Position numbers and translations under genes: made by a program. A DNA stretch of 60,063 nt from M55B112 sp040880545. Lineage in GTDB: Bacteria > Bacteroidota > Bacteroidia > Bacteroidales > GCA-2748055. This document shows positions 53,140 to 60,063 of this stretch, piece by piece; position 1 is the first letter of the stretch, and each line of letters starts with the position of its first letter. The notes beneath the pieces were generated by a model. That model was not told the origin of the DNA. It ran no database searches and worked only from the letters and a program-made list of their open reading frames with translations. The stretch spans positions 1 to 60,063 of the forward strand of contig JBBDIE010000194.1 of NCBI GenBank assembly GCA_040880545.1, read 5' to 3'.

Positions 53140-55188
53140 CTATTTTTCAAGCTTCCTCGCTTTGTCAATTGACATGGAATTGCCGTTGTACCATGCAACC
53201 ACGAAAGCGTCATTATAACCTGCTCCACGTACCTTTGCCAGAGCCTTTTGCACATCTTCATACCTGTTGAACTGTCCGACAAAGTACTTGGTAAGGTTAC
53301 GCTCCGGGATTATCTCTCCAGTGATCGGCATCAACCCTCCAAATGTCGCGGGTTCCACCAGTCTGGAATAGACTCCCAACTGAATACGGTAGAAAGTACC
53401 TCCAGGCAGCGCGGTATTAATGGGAATGGGATCCGAAGTGGTATAGGGAGAGAAATCCAGAATCTCAAAATTATTAAAGATGTCTGAACCCTGAACCAGT
53501 TTGTCCTCCTGGACACGTGCTTCAGAATACGCTTCCTGCTTCACCGGTTTTGCATCATTCTCCTGACTGGCTACTTCAACGCTTGACCCAGGTGTCTGAA
53601 ATGCTGTTTGTGCCTTTTTACTGATGGAATCGACTTCGGTATATTTGTAAACGGTGATGTCGTTGATCTCCTTATCCTTCTCAATAGTACCTGGTATAGC
53701 ATCAGATAACTTCTCTTTTTCATATTTAGAAACCTGTGCAAAATACCTGTCGGCCGCATCCTTCTCTTCAGCCGCCTTCTTATCCCATACAAGGATCTGC
53801 TTCTGGTACAACCAGCGGTCATTGGGGTCATCAGACTCCCTTACTTTCATACGTGCTGTCGTGGCCAGCTCAACCAGGGAATCTGACGCCGACTGGTGCT
53901 TTAAGGCATTGGAAATGAGTGATTGATAATCTGCATCTACAACTTCCGGTTTCTTCCCGGACACGGTTGTGTTCTGTTGCACTGATCCTGTTTTAGCGGA
54001 GACTTGCCGCTTAGCATCTTCACTTTTAGCAGATGCACGGTACATCTCAAATTCACCCAGTGCTTCACTTGCCACATCTCCCAGATTCGCAATTTGCTGT
54101 ATCTGCGAAGGTGAATACCTTGCAAGGGACTTCTTGGGTTCACTCAAATGAACCCTGTAAACAGCAACCGTTGAGTCAGTTGCCTGCCTGGCCGAAAAGA
54201 AAATCACCTTTCCAAGATCGGTGCCCGGCAATAACAGGTAATCATCGAATACTGAATTTACCGGAAAACCAAGATGTACGGGCTCCGACCAGGCTTTTCT
54301 GTTTTCATCATAATGCGCCTTGAAAAGATCGAATCCACCCAAACCTTCCCTGCCATCTGAAGCAAAATAAATATCTTTTCCCACCGGATCATAATAAGGC
54401 AGAATCTCGTCCCCATCACTGTTTAAATCATTCACAGCCTCTACATCTATCAGTTTTCCGTTGGCTCCCTTCCTGGCCTGCATAATCTGGAATCCGCCTT
54501 TTCCCCGCTTGTCAAGCCCTGAAAAATAAACATACTCACCCCTGTGTAAATTCTCAGGAATAAACATCAGGCTGTTCAGATCATCTCTCTCCTCCTCTTC
54601 ACGAAACAGATCTTCAGGTTTTAATGACAATGTTCCTCCCTTCATTTTAATCTGGCCAAATTGTTCAGGATCCTGAAAATTCATAAATGTAACATTGATT
54701 ACCTCGTATGGATTAAAAGAGGATGTAAACTTCATTGCACTGTTAATGGAACGGATCAGAAACTTAGAATCTCTCTCCTTTGTCATGCTTCGCGGGGCCA
54801 CCCTGTCAAATTCAAGATAATATTCCCTGGCTTTTTTAAAGTCATACATCTTCCTGTGCGCCTCTCCCATGTAATATAAAACATCTACCGGAACACCCCT
54901 GGATGCAGCAAAGTAAAGCAACTCCACAGCCCCCTTCAGATCGTCATTCTGCTCAACCTTACATATTCCCCTGTAATACCGGTAAAGGGGATCCCCGGGG
55001 AACCTGTCAGACAATTTATTGAAATAATATTCGGCTGCAGCAAAATCCCCAACTTCAAATTTTTCCATTGCCTGCTTCCTGATCCCAGGAACCTCATGCT
55101 CCTGGATTTGTCCAATTACCCCGTTTACAACAGACCCCATAATTAATAATATGGAAAAAAAACAGTGTGTATATCGAATTCTAAACAT
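53140..55188 (-). CDS. TPR / PD40 / SPOR-domain envelope protein
   Basis: 682 residues with a signal peptide (CFFSILLIMGSVVNGVIGQ). TPR-like helices at about 30-150 (QAMEKFEVGDFAAAEYYFNKLSDRFPGDPLYRYYRGICKVEQ). Then PD40/WD40-like repeats (SLMFIPENLHRGEYVYFSG, EILPYYDPVGKDIYFASDGREGLGGFDLFKA, YLLLPGTDLGKVIFFSA), a charged helical linker, and a SPOR-like domain at the end (FYRIQLGVYSRL, YFVGQFNRYEDVQKALAKVRGAGYNDAFVVAWYNG). TPR plus PD40 recalls envelope proteins of Bacteroidota such as PorE, but here SPOR, which binds septal peptidoglycan, replaces the OmpA-like domain. A role in envelope or division is probable. Confidence 0.75.
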   Translation of the reverse strand: MFRIRYTHCFFSILLIMGSVVNGVIGQIQEHEVPGIRKQAMEKFEVGDFAAAEYYFNKLSDRFPGDPLYRYYRGICKVEQNDDLKGAVELLYFAASRGVPVDVLYYMGEAHRKMYDFKKAREYYLEFDRVAPRSMTKERDSKFLIRSINSAMKFTSSFNPYEVINVTFMNFQDPEQFGQIKMKGGTLSLKPEDLFREEEERDDLNSLMFIPENLHRGEYVYFSGLDKRGKGGFQIMQARKGANGKLIDVEAVNDLNSDGDEILPYYDPVGKDIYFASDGREGLGGFDLFKAHYDENRKAWSEPVHLGFPVNSVFDDYLLLPGTDLGKVIFFSARQATDSTVAVYRVHLSEPKKSLARYSPSQIQQIANLGDVASEALGEFEMYRASAKSEDAKRQVSAKTGSVQQNTTVSGKKPEVVDADYQSLISNALKHQSASDSLVELATTARMKVRESDDPNDRWLYQKQILVWDKKAAEEKDAADRYFAQVSKYEKEKLSDAIPGTIEKDKEINDITVYKYTEVDSISKKAQTAFQTPGSSVEVASQENDAKPVKQEAYSEARVQEDKLVQGSDIFNNFEILDFSPYTTSDPIPINTALPGGTFYRIQLGVYSRLVEPATFGGLMPITGEIIPERNLTKYFVGQFNRYEDVQKALAKVRGAGYNDAFVVAWYNGNSMSIDKARKLEK

Positions 55189-55238
55189 AATCTTTGATTA
55201 AACGTTTTACCGGTTGTGATACCGATTTTCAGAATGAT

Positions 55239-55246
55239 CAAAAATA
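55239..55246 (-). promoter_or_regulatory. -7 promoter element of the TPR/PD40/SPOR gene
   Basis: TATTTTTG on the minus strand, exact TAnnTTTG; predicted start near 55233, leader about 45 nt. Confidence 0.55.
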
Positions 55247-55349
55247 CAAATTTATATTCATTCTGTTCTCAGTAAATTGTTAATAAACTCTCGGCTAAAC
55301 AACCCATGATTAAACTGAAACTTCTTAATTTTACAAAACAGATATTACT

Positions 55350-55805
55350 ATGATTGAATTAAAAATTGGTGATCCGGCACCTTCATTTTCAGCTCCGGAT
55401 CAGGATAGCAATGTGGTCTCACTGGATCAGTTCAATGGTAAGAAACTCGTATTATACTTTTATCCGAAGGACGATACACCGGGATGCACAGCTGAGGCAT
55501 GCGACCTAAGGGACAATTACGAAAAATTCATTTCAGAAGGTTATGAGATACTTGGCATGAGTCCCGACAACCAGGCTTCTCATCAAAAATTTATACGTAA
55601 ACACAACCTGCCTTTCAGGCTTCTTTCCGATGTTGATAAAAATATACTGAAGGCATATAACGCGTGGGGCGAAAAGAAAATGTATGGTAAAAGCTATATG
55701 GGGGTGTTGCGCAAGACATATGTCATTTCTGAAAATGGCATCATTGAAAATATTATAGACAAAGTTGAAACAAAACAACATTCAAAACAGATATTTGAAG
55801 GTTAG
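55350..55805 (+). CDS. bcp: Thioredoxin-dependent peroxiredoxin, Bcp/PrxQ type
   Basis: 151 residues, no signal peptide. IGDPAPSFSAPDQDSNVVSL opens the fold, YFYPKDDTPGCTAEACDLRD carries the peroxidatic C46 and the resolving-type C51 (the intramolecular pair of PrxQ), and KMYGKSYMGVLRKTYVI follows. It reduces peroxides with electrons from thioredoxin and TrxB (gene at 9354). Possible co-transcription with recA 24 bp downstream would link oxidative damage and DNA repair. Confidence 0.94.
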   Translation: MIELKIGDPAPSFSAPDQDSNVVSLDQFNGKKLVLYFYPKDDTPGCTAEACDLRDNYEKFISEGYEILGMSPDNQASHQKFIRKHNLPFRLLSDVDKNILKAYNAWGEKKMYGKSYMGVLRKTYVISENGIIENIIDKVETKQHSKQIFEG

Positions 55806-55829
55806 ATCACATTAACAGGTAAAAACACC

Positions 55830-56837
55830 ATGAGTAATCAGAAAAATGATAACCAGGAAAAATTAAAAGCCTTGCAGCTTACATTGGACAAAATTGAAAA
55901 GGGTTATGGCAGGGGTACCATCATGAAAATGGGAGATTCTGCAATAGTAGACATACCTGTTATTGAAAGCGGTTCAATAGGACTCGATGTGGCACTCGGC
56001 ATTGGGGGATATCCCAAGGGTAGGATTATTGAGATCTACGGACCGGAATCTTCAGGGAAAACCACCCTGGCCATACATGCTATTGCAGAAGCACAGAAAA
56101 AAGGAGGTATCGCTGCATTTATCGATGCAGAACATGCTTTCGACCGCTTCTATGCCCAGAAACTAGGTGTGGATATTGAGAACCTGTATATCTCCCAGCC
56201 AGACAATGGCGAACAGGCACTGGAGATTACCGACCACCTGATCAGGTCGGGGGCCATCGACATTATTGTGATAGATTCGGTAGCGGCACTTACTCCCAAG
56301 GCAGAAATCGAAGGCGAGATGGGTGAATCGAAGATGGGGCTGCAGGCCAGGCTCATGTCTCAGGCACTCAGGAAACTGGCCGCTAATATAAGCAAAACAA
56401 ATACCACCTGCATGTTTATCAACCAGCTGAGAGAAAAGATCGGCGTTATGTTTGGTAACCCCGAAACTACAACAGGAGGTAATGCACTTAAGTTTTACGC
56501 ATCTGTCAGACTCGATATTCGCCGGATAGGACAGCTGAAAGACGGGGAAGACATCCAGGGTAACAGGTCCAGGGTTAAAGTTGTAAAAAATAAACTTGCA
56601 CCTCCCTTCAGAAAAGCGGAATTTGACATCATGTATGGCCTGGGAATCTCAAAAACTGGTGAACTGATTGATCTTGGCGTGGAACTCGATATAATGAAAA
56701 AGAGCGGTTCCTGGTTCAGCTACGGTGAAACCCGCCTGGGACAGGGTCGGGATGCGGTAAAGCTGCTGTTGCGCGACAATCCTGAATTATCGGAAGAACT
56801 GGAAGCAAAGATTAAGGCGGCAATGAAACCAGCTTGA
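55830..56837 (+). CDS. recA: Recombinase RecA
   Basis: 335 residues; forms filaments on single-stranded DNA, catalyses strand exchange and triggers LexA cleavage. Walker A GPESSGKT at 71-78, IAAFIDAEHAFDRFYAQKLGVD, Walker B IIVIDSVAALTPKAEIEGEMG, and INQLREKIGVMFGNPETTTGGNALKFYASVRLDIRR (DNA-binding L2) are intact. The acidic C-terminal tail is short. Its TGA stop follows AAMKPA, a natural end, so TGA is a functional stop codon here. No LexA box was recognised upstream. Confidence 0.97.
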   Translation: MSNQKNDNQEKLKALQLTLDKIEKGYGRGTIMKMGDSAIVDIPVIESGSIGLDVALGIGGYPKGRIIEIYGPESSGKTTLAIHAIAEAQKKGGIAAFIDAEHAFDRFYAQKLGVDIENLYISQPDNGEQALEITDHLIRSGAIDIIVIDSVAALTPKAEIEGEMGESKMGLQARLMSQALRKLAANISKTNTTCMFINQLREKIGVMFGNPETTTGGNALKFYASVRLDIRRIGQLKDGEDIQGNRSRVKVVKNKLAPPFRKAEFDIMYGLGISKTGELIDLGVELDIMKKSGSWFSYGETRLGQGRDAVKLLLRDNPELSEELEAKIKAAMKPA

Positions 56838-56910
56838 TTTTCATTGAATCCTGCTTGCAGAATTTACAATCTATTTCATACCTTGGCTACCGAATTGTTA
56901 CAAACAGGAT

Positions 56911-57318
56911 ATGAATTTTTTACTACACTTCATATTTATTACAGCATTTCTGCTGGTATACGTGATCGCTATTATTATCCTGAAACCCTTCCGACTTCAC
57001 AGGAAACGACCGGCATCCACCATTACCCTCAAGATCAGTTACCTGATCTACCTGGCTGCATTCATGTTACTGGCATATCTCGTTCTCTTCTTCTCCATTA
57101 CCTCTGAACCCGGACAGGAAGCCTCAGAGGAAAGATTACTCAATACATTTACAATTTTTAGTGTTTTTGCCTTTTTCATTCCCAATGTGGGAATCATGGT
57201 AAGAAGAAGTGTCAGATCATGGAGAGCCACTTATAACTACATTTTCTCCGGTATTAACCTGCTCATTGCTGTGGGGCTGATCTATTATATTACCGATATA
57301 CCCTGGCAGTTTAAGTAG
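56911..57318 (+). CDS. Small membrane protein of unknown function
   Basis: 135 residues with four transmembrane helices: FLLHFIFITAFLLVYVIAIIIL, ISYLIYLAAFMLLAYLVLFFSI, LLNTFTIFSVFAFFIPNVGIMV and YNYIFSGINLLIAVGLIYYI. Short charged loops lie between, including EPGQEASEER. No family is recognised. It lies 73 bp after recA and is convergent with miaA. Confidence 0.65.
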   Translation: MNFLLHFIFITAFLLVYVIAIIILKPFRLHRKRPASTITLKISYLIYLAAFMLLAYLVLFFSITSEPGQEASEERLLNTFTIFSVFAFFIPNVGIMVRRSVRSWRATYNYIFSGINLLIAVGLIYYITDIPWQFK

Positions 57319-57336
57319 TGGCTGGTTGCTTCTTCA

Positions 57337-58263
57337 TTAGGTACTCCCGAAATAAAGGTCTGTTATTAGCTTGAGCTTCTCTTCCATGGGCAACAATCCA
57401 TCTATCCAGTGAATCGGGATACCCCTCCTTTCCATTCCCCTGAAATAGGTCATCTGTCGCTTGGCAAATTGATGTATCGCTGTATTCAGCTGACTGAACA
57501 TATCCTCTTCCGAAAGCTCCCCCCGCAGGTAACGCGACATAAATTTATATTCCAGTCCGTAATATTCCAGCTTTTCATGGCTCACACCCTGCGCCAGCAG
57601 TGCTTCCGCTTCTTCTATCATACCCAGTTCGAGCCGCTGCTTCAACCGTTCAGAGATTCTGCTTCTACGGACATCCCTTGCATAGGCAATTCCGATGGTC
57701 AGTGAATTCAATTCCGGCATGTCAGGTTCGGAAACATCAGCCCGTTGCATATAATCTGCGATCTCTATGGCACGGACTGTCCGGCTCCTGGTCATCGTAT
57801 CCGTTCTGTTATGCAACGGTCCGTATTGTTCAAGTATGTTAATCAGTTCATCCTGTGCTTTGTACTCCAGCTCCAACCGGAGTTGCTCGTTTACCGGAAC
57901 CCGTAACAAGGTATACTGCCGCAAGACCGACTCTACATAGAGTCCTGAGCCACCGCACAACACCGGTAATTTTTTTCGGTTTACAAGATCTTCACAGACC
58001 GCCAGGAAATCTTTCTGAAATTCAAATACATTATAATCAGTCCCCGGCTCCATAATATCCACCAGATGATAGGGTACCTTCTCCCCTCCTGCTTCGTAAT
58101 CTTCGTAATCCTTCCCGGTTCCAATGGTCATTCCCCTGTATACCTGCCTGGAATCGGCACTGATCACCTCTCCGTTCAATGCTTGTGCCAGGTGAGCAGC
58201 AAGAGCGGTTTTTCCAGCGGCAGTGTGCCCGAGAAGCGTGATAAGATCAAATTTCGATGTCAT
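57337..58263 (-). CDS. miaA: tRNA dimethylallyltransferase MiaA
   Basis: 308 residues; adds a dimethylallyl group to A37 of tRNAs that read UNN codons. P-loop GHTAAGKT at 12-19 (GPTAVGKT in most homologues), ISADSRQVYRGMTIGTGK, HLVDIMEPGTDYNVFEFQKD, LCGGSGLYVESVL, and the late YLRGELSEEDMFSQLNTAIHQFAKRQMTYFRG are all in place. The start is fixed, since no other ATG precedes the P-loop. An exact -7 element at 58268-58275 implies that the transcript begins at or almost at the ATG, so the message may be leaderless. Confidence 0.94.
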   Translation of the reverse strand: MTSKFDLITLLGHTAAGKTALAAHLAQALNGEVISADSRQVYRGMTIGTGKDYEDYEAGGEKVPYHLVDIMEPGTDYNVFEFQKDFLAVCEDLVNRKKLPVLCGGSGLYVESVLRQYTLLRVPVNEQLRLELEYKAQDELINILEQYGPLHNRTDTMTRSRTVRAIEIADYMQRADVSEPDMPELNSLTIGIAYARDVRRSRISERLKQRLELGMIEEAEALLAQGVSHEKLEYYGLEYKFMSRYLRGELSEEDMFSQLNTAIHQFAKRQMTYFRGMERRGIPIHWIDGLLPMEEKLKLITDLYFGST

Positions 58264-58267
58264 GTTT

Positions 58268-58275
58268 CAAAAGTA
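58268..58275 (-). promoter_or_regulatory. -7 promoter element of miaA
   Basis: TACTTTTG on the minus strand, exact TAnnTTTG. It ends only 4 bp before the miaA ATG (58263), so transcription should start at or within a few bases of the start codon. Confidence 0.5.
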
Positions 58276-58428
58276 TAACTTTTTACCTTAGCCATGCTCT
58301 GCATTACATTATTCCTTAGTAAACAATCAGGTTGAACTTTTGCAATTCTATTATTTAGGGTCTGTCCATAATGTCCGATATACTCATGAATAGTTTATTT
58401 TCAGTGGTATTCGTGAGCTCGTAGTGCT

Positions 58429-58467
58429 ATTCCCTCCGGTCATGAGCTCCCGTTGGTCGATTCACTC
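58429..58467. repeat. Dispersed repeat copy B
   Basis: Aligned without gaps to 27200-27238, with most differences being C/T or A/G changes. Its segment CTCCCGTTGGTCGA (58447-58460) also occurs twice in the 113-bp tandem repeat (236-249 and 349-362), linking three intergenic sites. Confidence 0.5.
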
Positions 58468-58664
58468 GGTTCTGCGTTATGCTCGTTTTTGAAGCAGTCA
58501 TTTACGAATAGTAAACTCCTGGGTTTCAAAAACTACTAAAGCCTTGTATTTGACGTTTTCTTATCAAAGACTGAAAATTACTTAGTTTTCTTGCAGTCAC
58601 TATTTAACAACTAAATAATTGACATTTCGAAAATTACGCCATAAGGCCCCCCACTTTTTTCAAG

Positions 58665-58680
58665 ATCTTTTGCAAAAGAT
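58665..58680. promoter_or_regulatory. 16-bp perfect palindrome
   Basis: ATCTTTTGCAAAAGAT is fully self-complementary. It lies 100 bp upstream of the YIP1-like gene, in the region expected to hold its control sites. It could be an operator for a dimeric regulator. Confidence 0.35.
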
Positions 58681-58779
58681 ATTACACGAGGGTTTCATAT
58701 GTTGTTCCACTTAATTTGGAAAGCTTTTATACAATCATTTTGATATTTCTTCGTATATTTAGATATACTGTAAAAGAGA

Positions 58780-59379
58780 ATGAAACTTAAAAAACTTTTT
58801 ATCAGAGGTCAAAATATTCTACTGTTACCGGTATCAGCTTTTTCAACTATTTCGGAAGAAAACCACGAAGTAGGCATGGTGAACCGAAATTATTTACTTC
58901 CGGTCACGCTCCTGGTGTCAATTTTTTCACTCATAGGCTCTGCCATTACAAATATCTCATCCCCCATCAGCCTGTTCCCCTATGTCCTTACAAATGCTGT
59001 AATTGTGTTCATGCTCATTTTTACCCATGCCTTTCTTTCAGGTAAAGCGGTAGCCCTATTGGGTCAGTATATGGCACCAGAGGGGAGATCTTCAGATTAT
59101 TATGCCCTGACCCTTTATGCACAATTACCTTTTTTCCTGATACTTGCATTTGTTAAATTATTCCCTTCGCTGATCTTTTTCGTCATTATCGGTGCCTATA
59201 GCGTCTACCTCTTCAACATTGGATGCTCACAATTGACAAAGATTCCCAAACAAAAAATTTTACAATTCACCCTCCTCTCAACCATAATCATTATCGGTAG
59301 TTTCGTGGTCTGTTCTGAACTTTATACACTGCTCTACACCGAAATTATTGCTCAGTTTAGTACATTTGCCGGACATTAA
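58780..59379 (+). CDS. YIP1-family-like membrane protein
   Basis: 199 residues with about five transmembrane helices (LLPVTLLVSIFSLIGSAITNI, LTNAVIVFMLIFTHAFLSG, LTLYAQLPFFLILAFVKLFPSLIFFVIIGAYSVYLFNIG, STIIIIGSFVVCSELYTLL). The order and the YYALTLYAQLPF segment resemble bacterial YIP1-family proteins. Function unknown. Its stop overlaps the possible smpB start by one base, so the two are probably co-transcribed. Confidence 0.65.
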   Translation: MKLKKLFIRGQNILLLPVSAFSTISEENHEVGMVNRNYLLPVTLLVSIFSLIGSAITNISSPISLFPYVLTNAVIVFMLIFTHAFLSGKAVALLGQYMAPEGRSSDYYALTLYAQLPFFLILAFVKLFPSLIFFVIIGAYSVYLFNIGCSQLTKIPKQKILQFTLLSTIIIIGSFVVCSELYTLLYTEIIAQFSTFAGH

Positions 59380-59384
59380 TGTTT

Positions 59385-59837
59385 ATGGGCAACAGGATCA
59401 ACATAAAAAACAAGAAAGCTTACCACGACTATGAACTGATTGAACGTTTCACTGCCGGTATACAGTTGGTGGGAACTGAAATAAAATCTATCCGATTAGG
59501 AAAAGTCAGCCTGGCTGATTCCTTTTGTGTTTTTTACAATAAAGAGCTGTTTATTAGAGGATTGCAAATCGCTGAATATGCCTGGGCCAGTTACAATAGT
59601 CATGAACCCGGAAGGGAAAGAAAGTTACTGCTCAACAGGAAGGAACTTTATAAGCTAAGCAGGAAAGTCAAGGAATCGGGACTTACCATCGTGGTGCTAC
59701 GTATCTTTATCAGTGAGAAGGGGTATGCCAAAGCTGAAATCTCACTGGCAAGGGGAAGAAAACAATATGATAAGCGGGAAGTGATCAAGCAGAAGGATTC
59801 ACAGCGACAGCTTGACCGGATAAAAAAGATCCGGTAA
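59385..59837 (+). CDS. smpB: SsrA-binding protein SmpB
   Basis: About 150 residues; binds tmRNA and brings it to stalled ribosomes in trans-translation. INIKNKKAYHDYELIERFTAGIQLVGTEIKSIRLGKVSLADSF, EYAWASYNSHEPGRERKLLLNRKEL and the basic C-terminal tail ARGRKQYDKREVIKQKDSQRQLDRIKKI are textbook. Start at 59385 is preferred; ATG 59379 would add two residues and overlap the previous stop. No tmRNA gene is visible in the window. Confidence 0.95.
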   Translation: MGNRINIKNKKAYHDYELIERFTAGIQLVGTEIKSIRLGKVSLADSFCVFYNKELFIRGLQIAEYAWASYNSHEPGRERKLLLNRKELYKLSRKVKESGLTIVVLRIFISEKGYAKAEISLARGRKQYDKREVIKQKDSQRQLDRIKKIR

Positions 59838-59839
59838 TT

Positions 59840-60025
59840 TTATTGAGAGAAGAAAAATTCGTTTACCTGTCTCAGTTCTTCCAGCGACAATTCAACTTCA
59901 AAATCGAAATAGGCATCAATTACCTTTAACAATTCATCAAAGGAGATGTAACCATCTCCATCCCCGTCGATCTGGGCAAACTTTTCAGGTATATCAGATA
60001 CACTTCTTTCCTGACTTCGACAGTT
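59840..60025 (-). pseudogene. EF-hand protein, C-terminal fragment
   Basis: The minus strand has 61 sense codons (60 plus the partial lead) ending at TAA 59840-59842, with an EF-hand loop DGDGDGYISFDE preceded by FAQI and followed by LLKVIDAYFDF and LSLEELRQVNEFFFSQ. The frame is closed upstream by a stop at 60026-60028 and has no ATG. The body of the protein must lie in another frame, beyond the window, or be lost. It is most likely the C-terminal end of a larger calcium-binding exported protein, broken by a frameshift or truncation. Confidence 0.55.
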
Positions 60026-60063
60026 TTATTTTCTCATTTTCTCAATGCGCATATAATTAGTTA

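Larger units (their letters stand above)
58264..58779. other. Intergenic region with dispersed repeat and palindrome
   Basis: 516 bp between divergent miaA and the YIP1-like gene. It contains the miaA promoter, a second copy of the repeat seen near 27200 (58429-58467), a 14-bp match to the 113-bp repeat (58447-58460), and a 16-bp palindrome at 58665-58680. TATATTTA (58754-58761) is one base off the -7 consensus and sits 18 bp before ATG 58780. No coding frame is supported. Confidence 0.6.

Noticed and set aside
38729..58364. GGGTCTG sequences (38729 and 58358) resembling insertion-sequence ends
   Set aside because: No matching opposite end, transposase frame or target duplication was found near either.

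Overview
The window looks like a chromosomal segment of a Bacteroidota bacterium (class Bacteroidia or a close relative; the genus cannot be read from the sequence). Evidence: a SusC/SusD/lipoprotein trio, LytS-type kinases with a LytTR regulator, secreted glycoside hydrolases with Bacteroidota-style signal peptides, and nine exact copies of the Bacteroidota -7 promoter element (TAnnTTTG) just upstream of genes. The only scaffold break is a run of exactly 100 Ns inside a tandem repeat near the left end. No CRISPR array, rRNA, prophage or intact insertion sequence is visible.

Layout. 1-790: terminator, a 113-bp structured tandem repeat holding the gap, and tRNA-Pro(TGG) on the minus strand. 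0.8-8 kb: acetyl-CoA synthetase, an S9 peptidase, a ChaN-like lipoprotein and a DUF1593 secreted protein. 8-10.3 kb: a redox group (SAM methyltransferase, thioredoxin-like protein with an unusual cysteine arrangement, thioredoxin reductase) with two matching CRP/FNR-like operators. 10.5-12.2 kb: small membrane and stress-type proteins. 12.2-15.6 kb: cellobiose 2-epimerase, a short broken ORF and a sialate O-acetylesterase interrupted by one in-frame TGA. 15.6-19.3 kb: AsnA and a large secreted glycosidase-like protein. 19.8-25.3 kb: a tripartite RND efflux operon. 25.3-27.0 kb: an ABC-2 exporter. 27.3-29.9 kb: a NAD salvage cluster (macrodomain, PncB, PncA).

30.1-30.95 kb: crcB-DUF190 under a fluoride riboswitch whose 3' edge can base-pair with the crcB start codon, so control is probably translational. 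32.6-38.4 kb: a probable saccharide operon (GH2, GH31, esterase). 39.6-43.8 kb: three LytS-type proteins, one of which has lost its catalytic histidine and N-box, plus a divergent LytTR regulator. 43.9-49.3 kb: SusE-like, SusD and SusC genes, preceded by a 1.2-kb gap. 50.5-60 kb: mostly housekeeping and envelope genes (secreted proline-rich protein, ClpS-NfeD-FloA operon, TPR/PD40/SPOR protein, Bcp, RecA, MiaA, YIP1-like protein, SmpB) and a truncated EF-hand ORF at the right edge.

The most interesting signals are the fluoride riboswitch with start-codon hairpin, the tandem kinase/pseudokinase pair, the CRP-like operators around the redox genes with their unusual thioredoxin, and the structured repeat whose unit length shows that the assembly gap is probably zero or a whole number of units. 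All functional calls come from reading motifs by eye; no database search was possible.
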